64,000 nt of DNA, taken from Bathymodiolus brooksi. Its lineage: Eukaryota; Mollusca; Bivalvia; Mytilida; Modiolidae. The stretch covers positions 23,661,686-23,725,685 of the forward strand of contig OY804585.1 in assembly GCA_963680875.1 (NCBI GenBank), in the 5' to 3' direction. Below, in pieces: positions 12,165-22,925 of the stretch. The translations under genes were made by a program, and so were the position numbers. Position 1 is the stretch's first letter. Every line of letters starts with the position of its first letter. The notes beneath the pieces were generated by a model, which was not told where the DNA came from, did not search any database, and worked only from the letters and a program-made list of their open reading frames with translations.

Positions 12165-12430
12165 ATCTACAGACACATCTTAGGAACGCCTGTACTACCC
12201 ATTGTCATATGGAACTTTTGCGCCGTAATGAAAGCGGGAGGTTTGGCGCTTTAAAATCTGATTCAACCCACCATTTCTTCAGAAATGCCTGTGCCAAGTC
12301 AGGGTCATTACGGTTTTCACAGTTTTCCGGTTGTTGACTGATTTTGTCTGTTTATATACCTATGAGTTTTGACTTTCCCTTTGTAAGAATGTTCGGAGTT
12401 CGGTAATTTTGTTATTACCCTTAAGCCATA
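12165..12430 (+). mobile_element. Penelope-like 3'-tail copy (tail family 2)
   Basis: Near match, in the opposite orientation, to 62865-63095, which follows the RT frame at the right edge. Shared landmarks in order: GCGGGAGGTTTGGCGC, CAACCCACCATTTCTT, AAATGCCTGTGCCAAGTCAG, GTCATTACGGTTTTCACAG, TTTGACTTTCCCTTTGTAAG, GTTCGGAGTTCGGTAATTTT. No RT coding sequence is attached. Confidence 0.7.
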
Positions 12431-13218
12431 TTTCGAGATCTCGAGGTTCCCTCGGATGCTAGGTATGACGATACTGGAAAATTATATTGATACATACGTA
12501 CGAAGTGGTTTAAATGAATTCTTATCAGACGTTCGACTGAATTTATGACCATACTCTTGAATAGAGTACAAGACAAAACTGGTGTTCCGGTATTAGCAAA
12601 AAAATAGTGAATACTTTTGCTTCAGCTACCCTTTTAGTAGCCATGATATAATAATGATGTTAAGATCTGTTTCTACTGATGTATTGTATTTTATCATGAT
12701 CTGGTTTGTTATGTCTATTTTAGTTAACAAAGCTATAAAATGGAGAGAAAAAAACCTTCGTAATTTTATCCCTTATTGTTCAAACTTCTGAACCAGAAAA
12801 CCATTGATTAATAAGCATCTTCTAACATGAGAATATAACAATACTATATTATGATGCTTATTATCACAGAAATACATTTGTATATCCAAATCGTGAACAA
12901 TAAAAGTATATGTTGAAAACAACACAGCTCTTTAACATGATTGTTGCGAGTTGTTATGATAATTGTTATATTATCTTGTATTGTTTTTAGATTGTCCGTT
13001 GTAGAATAGTGAATTATGAATTAGAAACTGATCATTTTAGCTTGATAAGAAGGCTCTTAATTTAAAGCTCTCTTACTGAAAAAATAAAATACCCGGATAC
13101 CAAGCAGTTCAAAATAATGAAAATATTTGAACTGCTATTGGACGAATAATGCCCTACAAGTAAGTAATTGTGGTATCTTACTGATATGCAGTATGCTAAA
13201 TCCTACAAATAATGTTCC
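12431..13218. other. no gene seen
   Basis: AT-rich DNA; nothing recognised. Confidence 0.5.
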
Positions 13219-13229
13219 TAGTCGGGATA

Positions 13230-13497
13230 GGGACCGTCGTAGTCGTGATCGTATGGTAGTTGGACTTGTAACTACCTATGCAATCAGTGCATATCATCAC
13301 TAAAGTTGTTAGTTAGAATCCCGGTCATGGCGAGGTGCATTCGATACAACATTATGTGATAAAGTTTGTCAGTGACTTGCAGCAGGTCGGTGGTTTTCTC
13401 TGGACACTCCGGTTCCCTCCACCCATAAAACTGACAGCCATGATATAACTGAAATATTGTTGAAAGTGGTGTTAAATATCTCACCCTAACCCTAACT
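13230..13497 (+). mobile_element. complete tRNA-derived SINE with 11-bp target duplication
   Basis: Flanked by perfect direct repeats TAGTCGGGATA (13219-13229 and 13498-13508), which fixes both ends and the 268-bp length. The head (GTCGTGATCGTATGGTAG ... AGTTAGAATCCCGG) has A-box- and B-box-like elements of a tRNA promoter. The central/3' domain contains the minus-strand version of TATCATGGCTGTCAGTTTTA, shared with three other copies here. The tail is ACCCTAACCCTAA. A non-autonomous retroposon transcribed by RNA polymerase III and moved by a LINE (family knowledge). Confidence 0.85.
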
Positions 13498-13624
13498 TAG
13501 TCGGGATATTATTACTACTCAATTAAAACAAACAATGAATCGATCGTGGTTGGAATGTACATCACAATGGACTTGAAGGTTAATATTTTATCACTGCATT
13601 CCATAACTAATCATAGTTTATATT

Positions 13625-14680
13625 TTTCCAATCTTTTGACTTTGAGCATACATGATGAAGCTTAGTCCAGAAACGTGTCATGTGCACTAAATTGGATATC
13701 TACGTTTTTATTGACTTTGTGAGAACCAGAGGAAGCTTATTCCATAAATAGAAACGTGACGTTTGCACTAAATTGGATATCTATGTTTTTATTGATTTTG
13801 TGAGAACCAGAGGAAGCTTATTCCAGAAATAGAAACGTGACATTTGCACTAAATTGGATATCTATGTTTTTATTGATTTTGTGAGAACCAGAGGAAGATT
13901 ATTCCAGAAATAGAAACGTGACGTTTGCACTAAATTGGATATCTATGTTTTTATTGATTTTGTGAGAACCAGAGAAGCTTATTCCAGAAATAGAAACGTG
14001 ACGTTTGCACTAAATTGGATATCTATGTTTTTATTGATTTTGTGAGAACCAGTGAAGCATATTCCAGAAATAGAAACGTGACGTTTGCACTAAATTGGAT
14101 ATCTATGTTTTTATTGATTTTGTGAGAACCAGAGAAGCTTATTCCAGAAATAGAAACGTGACGTTTGCACTAAATTGGATATCTATGTTTTTATTGATTT
14201 TGTGAGAACTAGAGGAAGCTTATTCCAGAAATAGAAACGTGACGTTTGCACTAAATTGGATATCTATGTTTTTATTGATTTTGTGAGAACTAGAGGAAGC
14301 TTATTCCAGAAAGAGAAACGTGACGTTTGCACTAAATTGGATATCTACGTTTTTATTGATTTTGTGAGAACCAGAGGAAGCTTATTCCAGAAATAGAAAC
14401 GTGACGTTTGCACTAAATTAGATATCTATGTTTTTATTGATTTTGTGAGTACCAGAGGAAGCTTATTCCAGAAATAGAAACGTGACGTTTGCACTAAATT
14501 GGATATCTACGTTTTTATTGATTTTGTGAGTACCAGAGGAAGCTTATTCCAGAAATAGAAACGTGACGTTTGCACTAAATTGGATATCTATGTTTTTATT
14601 GATTTGAGCGTACCTGATGAAGTTTATTCCAGAAACGCCTCGTGCGTGTTAAATTAAATACCTACGTTTTTATTAAATGT
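13625..14680 (+). repeat. 81-bp tandem array made from the right half of the hammerhead-like element
   Basis: About 13 monomers of 80-81 bp. Inner ones read GTGAGAACCAGAGGAAGC, TTATTCCAGAAATAG, AAACGTGACGTTTGCAC, TAAATTGGATATCTATG, TTTTTATTGATTT. The first (13660-13725) and last (14606-14672) keep the ancestral ATGATGAAG / CCTGATGAAG and lack the AAATAG insertion, matching dispersed copies such as 15209-15270. The array therefore grew inside a single element and its inner units were homogenised apart from the edges. Confidence 0.9.
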
Positions 14681-15085
14681 TGTAACCTACTTTCTCATCA
14701 AAGGGGTTTATAATGACTTTAAGACATATATAGCTTTTTCTTTTTTTTTTTAGAATAAATGTTTTATATGAATATTCTCGTTGTTTTAGCTGAAAATGAA
14801 ATGCAGTGACGATTCCTGATGACTAAACTTCTGTGAATGTTAAGCACAAGTCAGATTAATTAAAAACTAGCTTATAGTATGTACGGATATGCATTAAGAA
14901 TGTGAATCATTTATGTTTTAAAATATACAATGTAGTTATGAAATACATGTAATGACAGAACATAAACGTTAATGATGAAAGTTAAAGAATTCAAGCCTTA
15001 ATAATGAAAAAAAGCAGACCAATTGTTGATCACTTATATACAATATTTACAGTTCCTAAATAATGTAATTATTACCAAAACTAAA
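14681..15085. other. no gene seen
   Basis: AT-rich spacer between the array and the next copy of the same element family. Confidence 0.5.
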
Positions 15086-15089
15086 ATTC

Positions 15090-15275
15090 TCCTCCCTCAG
15101 ACATAGTCGACCTTAGCCGAATTTGGCAAACCTATTTAGACCCTTTGGTTTTCTTGCTCCCGAAACTTTTAAATCGTTTGTCTTTCCAATGGTTCGATTT
15201 TGAGCGTACCCGATGAAGGTTATTCCAGAAACGCGCCGTGCACACTAAATTAGATATCTACGTTTTTATCTAATA
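15090..15275 (+). mobile_element. hammerhead-like dispersed element, best preserved single copy
   Basis: Full layout: CTCCCTCAGACATAGTC, AGCCGAATTTGGCAAACC, GGTTTTCTTGCTCCCGAAAC, TTAAATCGTTTGTC, GATTTTGAGCGTACC, then CGATGAAGGTTATTCCAG with GAAACGCG, and TAAATTAGATATCTACG. The order GAGCGT - CTGATGA-like - hairpin - GAAACGCG - TAAATTA resembles the type I hammerhead ribozymes described in bivalve retrozymes and Penelope-like elements. The core is degenerate (CCGATGA; no U before the cleavage position). Confidence 0.65.
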
Positions 15276-15279
15276 CATA

Positions 15280-16165
15280 AATGGTGATGTGGGCAAAGAT
15301 CATTGGTGAAAACAACTCTTACTGATTAAACAATATCGGAATTTATACGGCGGCTTGTTAATGTTGTTATTTGCTGAGATTTATTTTCAACATTAGATCG
15401 AATGCTATTTCAAATAAAACAATGTCCTCTCACCAATACTTTATTTTCATTGACTTGATATTTAAGGGAATGTATTATGGGAGTATCTGGTTATGAAGCT
15501 TTCTCGTTCACTAAAAGGAGGTTGTGTGTATACGTTTGTGTTTTTATATTCTATTTGTTGTATATTGTGCAAGATTTTTAATTCCAGTTATCTCCCTTTT
15601 TCCACCTAGTTATGTTTAAATATATTCCAGTAAGAAAGGATATGGATGAACATGAGGGAGTATCCAACATAACACTTAGACACAAATTAAAGTAAGAGAA
15701 CTGCTGTTCTACATTTAAGTCATAGTATGGTATTCAACAATGAACATACGTCATATATACATTTATATACATCTTCTTTTTCATTTGCTCTGTATTTAGT
15801 CTGATTTGTCAGTTTCATCTTTATTTTACTGTCCAAAACTCTACAAAAACAAACTGTAAGAAGGATAACTTCTTATGTTTCCATGTATCAGATCTTACAT
15901 ATTTTCTTCAGGAGAGAGAAATAATCGCTAACTGTTACGGAAACGAATTCTAAATTGATTCGATTGAGCTATTAAATTGGTTTAAAATTGACATCGCCTT
16001 TAATTCCGCGAAATTTATTTGATGTTGTACGTTAGAAATTGTCATCATAAAGACATGACGCCATATGCTCACTTCCAGAGTAGATAGTACACAATGAGCC
16101 TTTTTATTCCTACTACCGTTACTCTTCAAATTTAAATAAAATCTCACTTTGTAATTTACGAAGTA
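15280..16165. other. no gene seen
   Basis: AT-rich DNA; a short open frame at 15950-16147 (-) has no recognisable features. Confidence 0.5.
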
Positions 16166-16173
16166 CTTATATT

Positions 16174-18547
16174 CACAGGCGCTCGTGGCACGGAATTACC
16201 ACCCCCCCTTTTTTTTCTAACTTTCTGTTTACATATTTATTTTCAATAAAATTTATTTATTTCTTATATTATTTCATCTCCTTTTCCTTATTTTAACTTG
16301 TTCGTGTCAATATTCATACAACCTTATGTTAACAGCAACTTACATGTTTCGATTCTATATACTAATTATCCACAAGGCAAGAAACTCCGAAACTTTTAAA
16401 ATCGTACACCTGCTCGCTTCGGTTACATTTAATGCACCTTATTTCCATTATATCATTCAAACTAGGACATGTATCAATTCCTAAAAGACGTTCCTTTTCC
16501 CCTCGCTTGTTTTGTGCATACGATAGCTCAGTACTCCAGAATTTTAAGATTTTCACTCATTTATTGCTTCATTTTTCGAATAGTACCCGTCCGTTGACGG
16601 AAGTAGAGTTTGAGTCTTGTGTCTAATGTAATTACTTCAACGATAGGGCAAGAAAAGTTCGGAAACTTTTCCGGATTTTATTTTACAATCTTTAGGAAAA
16701 GTTTATCGAACTTTTCTTGCCCTATCGTTGAAGTAATTACATTCGACACGAGGCTCAAACTCTACTTCCGTCAACGGACGGGTACTATTCGAAAAATGAA
16801 GCAATAAATGAGTGAAAATCTTAAAATTCTGGAGAACTGAGCAATCGTATGCACAAAACAAGCAGAGAGACGAAAAGAAACGTCCTTTAGGAATTGATAC
16901 ATGTCCTAGTTTGAATGATATAATGGAAATAAGGTGCATTAAATGCAACCGAAGCGAGCAGGTGTACGATTTTAAAAGTTTCGGAGTTTCTTGCCTTGTG
17001 GATAATTAGTATATCACGGCTGGTAATCGGCACAAGCAGAACAGTCGGTTCTGCAAAGAAATTCGTGAGGATAACTTCCGGTTTTGGTGGAGGAGAGTTC
17101 ACGAAGACGCTTCGCAAGGTATGTACATGTCAAAAATTGAAATTTGCTTTTTTACTGCTCGAATATTGCAAAATCAGAGAATGCTATGCTGTGGCGAATG
17201 CTTTCATGATTAGAAACATGTATAGTTTATTGTTGTATATGAACTGTAACTCTCGCAAAATCAATCGTTCCACGAAAAAATGACGAAAACTGTGACACTC
17301 TTACATTTCTAGGTTGTTCTTGACAAAGATGCAAGTTAAATTTTCAATATTTTTTCATCGTGGGAGTCTAAATGTAATCGGGGATAAATTCCGATTCGTC
17401 AGAAGTAAATTGAAGTCTAGATAAATCTACAAACTGATGAATCACGTCAAATGAGACATTCGCCATCAACTCTCCAATTTTTTTGGTTAGGGAGAAAGTT
17501 ATTTGGTGGTCGCTTCATTCGGTTTATGTCTGGCCCAAAACATGAAAGTGACATTTTAACACGATCTTCAACGCCGAATAGGTGTGGAAATCCGTTTGAA
17601 AGGATATAAATATTTTGAAATTGAAAGAGATTTTTTTTAATAAACTTGGTGTCCTGATTGATGGGGATTTTAAATTTGGTGTACTGCTACTTGTTTTTGT
17701 TCGTTTCCTTGGCGGTGATAAGGCTATCTATATCGAAATTATTTTTTGTAAAGAGTCAATATCAGTCCCCATTTCCTCTTTCCTTTGAATCCTGGCATCT
17801 CCTGAAAGTGGACAGAGTATTTATCAGTTTTATGTTTAAAAGTGTCAATTTATCAATTTTGCAGAAAACAATTAACAAAACTAGCAAATCTCCTCATGCA
17901 TTCGCAATGTGCTCTATCAGAACCGATCTCCTCAAGCAGGAAAACGAGGAAATTGACAGTTTGTAGATTTATCTAGACTTCAATTTACTTCTGACGAATC
18001 GGAATTTATCCCCGATTACATTTAGACTCCCACGATGAAAAAATATTGAAAATTTAACTTGCATCTTTGTCAAGAACAACCTAGAAATGTAAGAGTGTCA
18101 CAATTTTCGTCATTTTTTCGTGGGACGATTGATTTTGCGAGAGTTACAGTTCATATACAACAATAAACTATACATGTTTCTAATCATGAAAGCATTCGCC
18201 ACAGCATAGCATTCTCTGATTTTGCAATATTCGAGCAGTAAAAAAGCAAATTTCAATTTTTGACATGTACATACCTTGCGAAGCGTCTTCGTGAACTCTC
18301 CTCCACCAAAACCGGAAGTTATCCTCACGAATTTCTTTGCAGAACCGACTGTTCTGCTTGTGCCGATTACCAGCCGTGATATAGAATCGAAACATGTAAG
18401 TTGCTGTTAACATAAGGTTGTATGAATATTGACACGAACAAGTTAAAATAAGGAAAAAGAGATGAAATAATAAAGAAATAAATAAATTTTATTGAAAATA
18501 TATATGTAGACAGAAAGTTAAAAAGGGGGATGCCACGAGCGCTTGTG
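16174..18547. mobile_element. foldback DNA transposon (hAT-like by 8-bp target duplication) containing a nested foldback
   Basis: Ends CACAGGCGCTCGTGGCA (16174-16190) and its inverted partner (18531-18547) are flanked by perfect 8-bp direct repeats CTTATATT (16166-16173 and 18548-18555). The arms are very long: left 16174-16360 plus 17011-17434, right 17958-18547, near-identical inverted copies. The spacer 17435-17957 holds a 102-codon open frame (17658-17966, +) with no recognised transposase motif, so the element appears non-autonomous. Without the nested insertion it would be about 1.72 kb. An 8-bp duplication is typical of hAT (also P) transposons; assignment beyond that is inference. Confidence 0.9.
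16361..17010. mobile_element. nested 650-bp foldback/MITE inserted in the left arm of the larger foldback
   Basis: Perfectly bounded inverted element: starts ACTAATTATCCACAAGG and ends with its reverse complement, with arms of about 310 bp around a centre near 16687. ATAT flanks both sides (16357-16360 and 17011-17014). The right arm of the host element shows the empty site with one ATAT (GCCGTGATATAGAATC, 18374-18389). Each arm encodes the same short peptide with a CIKCNRSEQVYDF run (16362-16556, - and 16812-17009, +); its meaning is unclear. The target duplication is ATAT or, if the element starts one or two bases earlier, TA. Confidence 0.9.
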
Positions 18548-18579
18548 CTTATATTGTGCACAACAATGGCAATACATCA

Positions 18580-18960
18580 CCGCACATATCCTCTTCACGC
18601 CAGGTGGCGCATCAGGCCCTGATTCACTGGATCCATTTGTCTCTGTCTTTGGCTACTGTTGTTGCCTTTCCCCAGCTGTTCATCCCTAGTTTGTCTCTAC
18701 CGTCCTTTGTCATGTTGATTTTTTTCGTCCAACTTTACTGTTCCCTTCAGGTTGCCTCGTCAAAGCTGTTTTACAAATCATGTTGTTGTCCATACGTAAG
18801 ACATGGCCTATCCATCTCCATCTGTTTGGTATTATAATTTCGCTTGCTTTCATTGTTTCAGACCTACGATATAAATTCTTATTTGATATTGTTGCTGGCC
18901 ATTTTATTCTTACTATTTATCTAAGGCATCTATTTTTTGAATGCGTCTAGTTTCTTTTTG
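18580..18960 (-). pseudogene. 5'-truncated LINE fragment: C-terminus of a non-LTR retrotransposon ORF2
   Basis: Translating the minus strand gives, in pieces, IKWPATISNKNLYRRSETMK, then ASEIIIPNRWRWIGHVLRMD, then ALTRQPEGNSKVGRKKST. W.GHVLRM followed by ALxxxPEGxxKxGRxK is the familiar C-terminal signature after the RT domain of several LINE clades. Stops and a frameshift follow (after KKST and further on), so it is dead. It starts about 25 bp from the foldback's right target duplication. Confidence 0.75.
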
Positions 18961-19088
18961 TCTTGTTCTGTTGTTTTCCAACCAAATACCAGTACTCGGG
19001 TATGATCGATTACCCCCCAAAATCTACTTCTGTGTCATCTGTAAGTTTTAATCTCCTACGACAATGTCAACGGGATTGTAGGATGATG

Positions 19089-19349
19089 ATGGTTATGGTG
19101 TTTAACACCACTTTCAACAATATGTCAGTTATATCATGGCGGTCAGTTTTATTGGTGGAGGAAATCGGAATAACCGGAGAAAACCACAGATTTGCCGCAA
19201 GTCACTGACAAACTTTATCACGTAATGTTATATATCAAGTACACCTCGCCCTGAGTGGGATTCGAATTCAGAACGTTATTGGTGAGATAAACTGATTGCA
19301 TAGGTAGTTGTACATCCAACTACCGTACGATCACGACCACGACGGCCCC
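19089..19349 (-). mobile_element. SINE copy, near full length
   Basis: Inverted relative to 13230-13497 and alignable along most of its length: GTTTAACACCACTTTCAAC, TATCATGGCGGTCAGTTTTA, GCAAGTCACTGACAAAC, GGATTCGAATTC (B-box strand), and GCATAGGTAGTTGTACATCC. The tRNA-like head lies at the right end. Confidence 0.8.
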
Positions 19350-20002
19350 CTCAACGAGATTGTAATATTTTGACAACATTCAATACATATGAATCAACAC
19401 GTACCATCCATTATTATTTATGCTGCGAACAATTCATATACGACCTTGACCTTATCTATATGTTTAATCGTTTGATCTTCGTCGGCCAATTAACATTAAT
19501 TTTGACCTCTAGAAACTATGTAATATGAAGAAAATTTAGTGTTAATGTTTGGTTCTTATTTGTTAGTTGTTGATTTAATATGAAACACAGACGTTTTAGT
19601 AATTAATCGGCCCATTAGTATCTGGCATATGGAGTGCAGAGATGCATCTTGCCAGCACAGTTATCGATTAAAAGATACAGGAATTATCAGAAATCTACAT
19701 CAACATGTCGTGTCGTGTTTGTTACAGATGTAAAGATGTTCAAATGATAACTTTACTTAAGTTTCAGGTTCAAAGTATTTTGTTAACGTAATAGTAGAAA
19801 TGATTAAACCTAGTGAATTTCCCATATCGAGAATTTCTGAATGTGAAGCAAAGATTTTAAATTGAATTTGTTAATTGATGCATTCAGTTCGAATTGTTCG
19901 TCTATGCAGACAATTATTTCATAGCAAATATTATCCCGATGATTGCAACATCCATCAAGCATGAACAAAATTATTCAATGGAACTCCGTAAATTTGACAA
20001 CG
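19350..20002. other. no gene seen
   Basis: AT-rich DNA; nothing recognised. Confidence 0.5.
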
Positions 20003-20031
20003 AATAATAAAAACGTAGATATTTAATTTAA

Positions 20032-20588
20032 GGTGGTACCACACACTTCCGGTACCATACACTTCTGGTACCACACACTTCCGGTACCATACACTTCTGG
20101 TACCACACACTTCTGGTACCATACACTTCAGGTACCATACACTTCAGGTACCATACACTTCTGGTACCACACACTTCTGGTACCATACACTTCAGGTACC
20201 ATACACTTCAGGTACCACACACTTCCGGTACCATACACTTCTGGTACCACACACTTCTGGTACCATACACTTCAGGTACCACACACTTCTGGTACCATAC
20301 ACTTCAGGTACCATACACTTCAGGTAAAATTTGATCTGCTCGTTTAATTTTCTTATTTTTTTGGCAGTGTGTTTGAATATATCCACTGTAATAAATAACA
20401 AAATGTTAGCAAATTCCAACCAGCAGACTCAGAGCTATACATTCACTAGTCACATAGCAGCTTTTCTCTCTCTGTGGTTTTGATCACCGAGACGCTTGAA
20501 ATCTGCATACAAACATCATATGATAAAAACGTTCAACTGATTATAAAGAGTTATCTCCCTGTAGTGTATGGTACCCCCCCCCCCCCCC
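20032..20588. mobile_element. TTAA-flanked MITE (piggyBac-like target) with expanded left terminus
   Basis: TTAA on both sides (20028-20031 and 20589-20592), with the unoccupied order known from other copies of the host element. Left terminus GGTGGTACCACACACTTC; right terminus read inward has a G tract, then GGTACCATACACTAC and AGGGAGATAACTC. No coding capacity. The G tract at the right end (17 C on the plus strand) is itself an expanded homopolymer. TTAA target choice is characteristic of piggyBac transposases. Confidence 0.8.
20035..20332. repeat. 16-bp tandem array of GGTACC-ATACACTT(C/T) units (about 19 copies)
   Basis: Every unit starts with a KpnI site, GGTACC. Alternating variants ATACAC/ACACAC and TTCC/TTCT/TTCA. 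The unit equals the terminal sequence of the surrounding MITE. The open frames on both strands (20033-20347 and 20192-20419) exist only because the unit contains no stop in any frame. Confidence 0.95.
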
Positions 20589-20724
20589 TTAATGTGTACG
20601 ATTCGTTTCTTGAATAACCTTCAACAGATACGCTGGAAGTCAAAAGATTGGAAAACCAAATGACTTAAAGGTCTTTCGGAGCAAGAAAGGGGTATAAACA
20701 GGATAGCCAAATTTTTCTAATGTT

Positions 20725-22355
20725 ACCCATTGAATTTTGTTTAAATGTAAAGTACTTAAAATGAGAAAAATAAACCGAATTATATTGCGAATTCATAATT
20801 ATTCCTTACAATTTTTTGTGACATTTTAAAGAATGTTATTTGATCATATGCTTTACATCAAATTGTAAAAAAAAACGTATAACACACACAAAGTAAGAAA
20901 GATGTTATAAAAATCTTAATTTCCACCGATTTTATCTAACGTAATTAGCATTTAAGATAATTTTACGGCTAATTAACCCGTCACCGTGATATCTGTAATT
21001 ACGATAACCTTAAACCCTAAGTTAAAGCACTTCATCAGCAATATCGTTTTTTCAAACACGATCCAATATTACGCTAACAACATCCATTCCAGTACACCCT
21101 TTTCTTGTTGTTTAATGTATTAGAAAATGTGTAACAATATTGTTAGCGTGTTTGTTTCTAATGATATTACAAACAAATATATTTAACAGTACAGATACAT
21201 ATTTAGTACATATCATTTAAAGGGTCTACCATTTGTTTAACCTACAGCAGCGAAATGTACTACAATGATCTAATATGTTCTCAATACATCTCGTCATAAC
21301 GTTAAATGGTTAATAACACCTATCATGCTTAATACAGAAACAACAACATACTGAAATTATATTTGCTCTTTAAAAGAAAGCTTTCGTTTACAAACAGAGG
21401 TCTTGATGCCATAAAGTTAGGCAATGTCCTTCTTCATAAATCAGTCAAATCTAAAACGAGTCCATATTTTGAGATATGCTTTTATATCTTGAATGCCTAT
21501 ACTACACCAAGATATTCAACTACAAACATGCATTGCAAAATCTTGGCATTTACAACTTTAAGTCTAAACCCAATGGTAACACCAGTGCATGTTTTCCTCA
21601 TTCATATATAATCCGGTTGGCCACGTTATAACTTGTGACCTTATCATTATTACCAACATTTCTCTACGAGATGAGTTAGCCAAAGGACAGACATATAGTC
21701 AGCCTAATTCCATCAATTATAAAATTAGCTTAAAATTCTTATGGATTCTGTCCAGGATAATGCAAGTCAATAAACAAAAAATGAAAAAGTACACATGTAT
21801 ACTCTTTCTGAATGTGCTATAGCTATGAGGTCGTTGATACAAATTATAAGTAAACAACTTAATTTGGTCAATTAACACTCGAACAACATCATTCTTCAAA
21901 GATCCAAATGTTGCAAAACATATTTTTACCTCCATGACAAATATGTTGTCTTAACCTGCAGAAAAGACCCATAACGATGTGGTTTTTGTATACAACTGAC
22001 ACTACATGTCACTCTACTGTATACCTAAATTACATAAGTGCTGTTACAAACAGCGTGATATTGAAGTGTTTGCCAAAGGCTGCAAAATACCTCTTTTCAC
22101 CTTATTAAGATCTATTCTGTCAGCGCTCAAAATCGAGCTTCAGAGTTACTGTAGCACTAGCTATTAAAGGGGTATTATGAATCAGAGTGGTTTCTAAACA
22201 ATTCTAAGGATTAGTTAGACAAAATACGATCAAGGTCCCTCTCATTGTGCAATAGCATTAAAACATTTGACTTCTCTACCCTTTACACAAGTATTCCCAA
22301 ATTAAAACAAAAAGAAAAATTAAAAGCATTAGCTCAAGTTATTTTCCGTTTGTCG
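20725..22355. other. no gene seen
   Basis: AT-rich DNA. Short open frames at 21363-21611, 21589-21822 (+) and 21717-21935 (-) carry no recognised motif. TTAAAGGGGTATTAT at 22167-22181 resembles one end of the MITE at 30595-31162, possibly a remnant. Confidence 0.5.
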
Positions 22356-22359
22356 TTGT

Positions 22360-22545
22360 CACAAGAAGATCGTGCAGATCGTTCCTGGGTTTTTATTGTG
22401 GTTAGTGCTGCTTAGTCTTTACTTTTCTGTAGTAGTTTGTCGACCATTGCTTGTTTGCTTTTTTTACATTTTCATTTGGCCATTGTTTTATCTCTTTCGC
22501 TTTATGGTTTCTGGTTACCTCTTCAGTATTTTCAGGTAATATTTA
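22360..22545 (+). mobile_element. Penelope-like 3'-tail fragment (tail family 1)
   Basis: GATCGTTCCTGGGTTTTTAT, GTGCTGCTTAGTCTTTAC, TGTAGTAGTTTGTCGACC, CATTTGGCCATTGTTTTATC keep the family-1 order seen at 37290-37400. Confidence 0.5.
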
Positions 22546-22747
22546 TGTTGAACTCGTAATGGAAATCACAATGACTAGCAAAACCATGTAAAAAGCACCA
22601 TAAGAAGAATTCCCTCAATATATTCATCATTGTCAACACAAATCTTTTTTAGTCCTTTATTACTATCATAGTATTAATAAAATGTTATCATATATTTAGT
22701 ATTAATATGACAGTTTTTGCATTTGTGTAACGAGCGGCAGTAAACTA

Positions 22748-22880
22748 GTCATGATATCACGCCCCAGGCTGATAACCCATATCATCCCGGCTATCATCTC
22801 TCGACCCATATCAGCCCTCAACCACGTTTCGGGATAATATTGGGGTCTTGGGGTGATACCTGGGCTGATATGGAAAAGGT
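22748..22880. repeat. internally repetitive inverted segment (ATCAGCC / GGCTGAT motifs)
   Basis: CCAGGCTGATAACCCATATC, CGACCCATATCAGCCC, and CCTGGGCTGATATGG form overlapping direct and inverted matches within 130 bp, capable of a long imperfect hairpin. Class unknown; a small MITE is possible. Confidence 0.45.
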
Positions 22881-22925
22881 CATGTATTAATTTCTATATA
22901 ATTTTGTATTACTATTACTTGATCT

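Larger units (their letters stand above)
20005..20720 (-). mobile_element. hammerhead-like dispersed element split by a TTAA MITE
   Basis: The 3' end lies at 20005-20031 (minus strand TTAAATTAAATATCTACG then TTTTTATT). The rest lies at 20589-20720 (minus strand AAGGTTATTCAAGAAACG, ATCGTACACATTAA, and on the left TTGGCTATCC, CTTGCTCCGAAAG). Removing 20032-20588 and one TTAA restores the family order CACATTAA-ATTAAATATCTACG. Confidence 0.75.

Noticed and set aside
14600..14680. Active canonical hammerhead ribozyme
   Set aside because: CTGATGA and GAAAC are present and a CGC/GCG stem III can form, but stem II is closed by an A-A mismatch and the base at the cleavage position is G, which is not permitted.
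17658..17966. Transposase in the foldback spacer
   Set aside because: The 102-codon frame shows no DDE, zinc-finger BED or other transposase motif that I can see.
20033..20347. 104-codon open frame in the 16-bp repeat
   Set aside because: The 16-bp unit simply has no stop codon in any frame; it is MITE terminal DNA.
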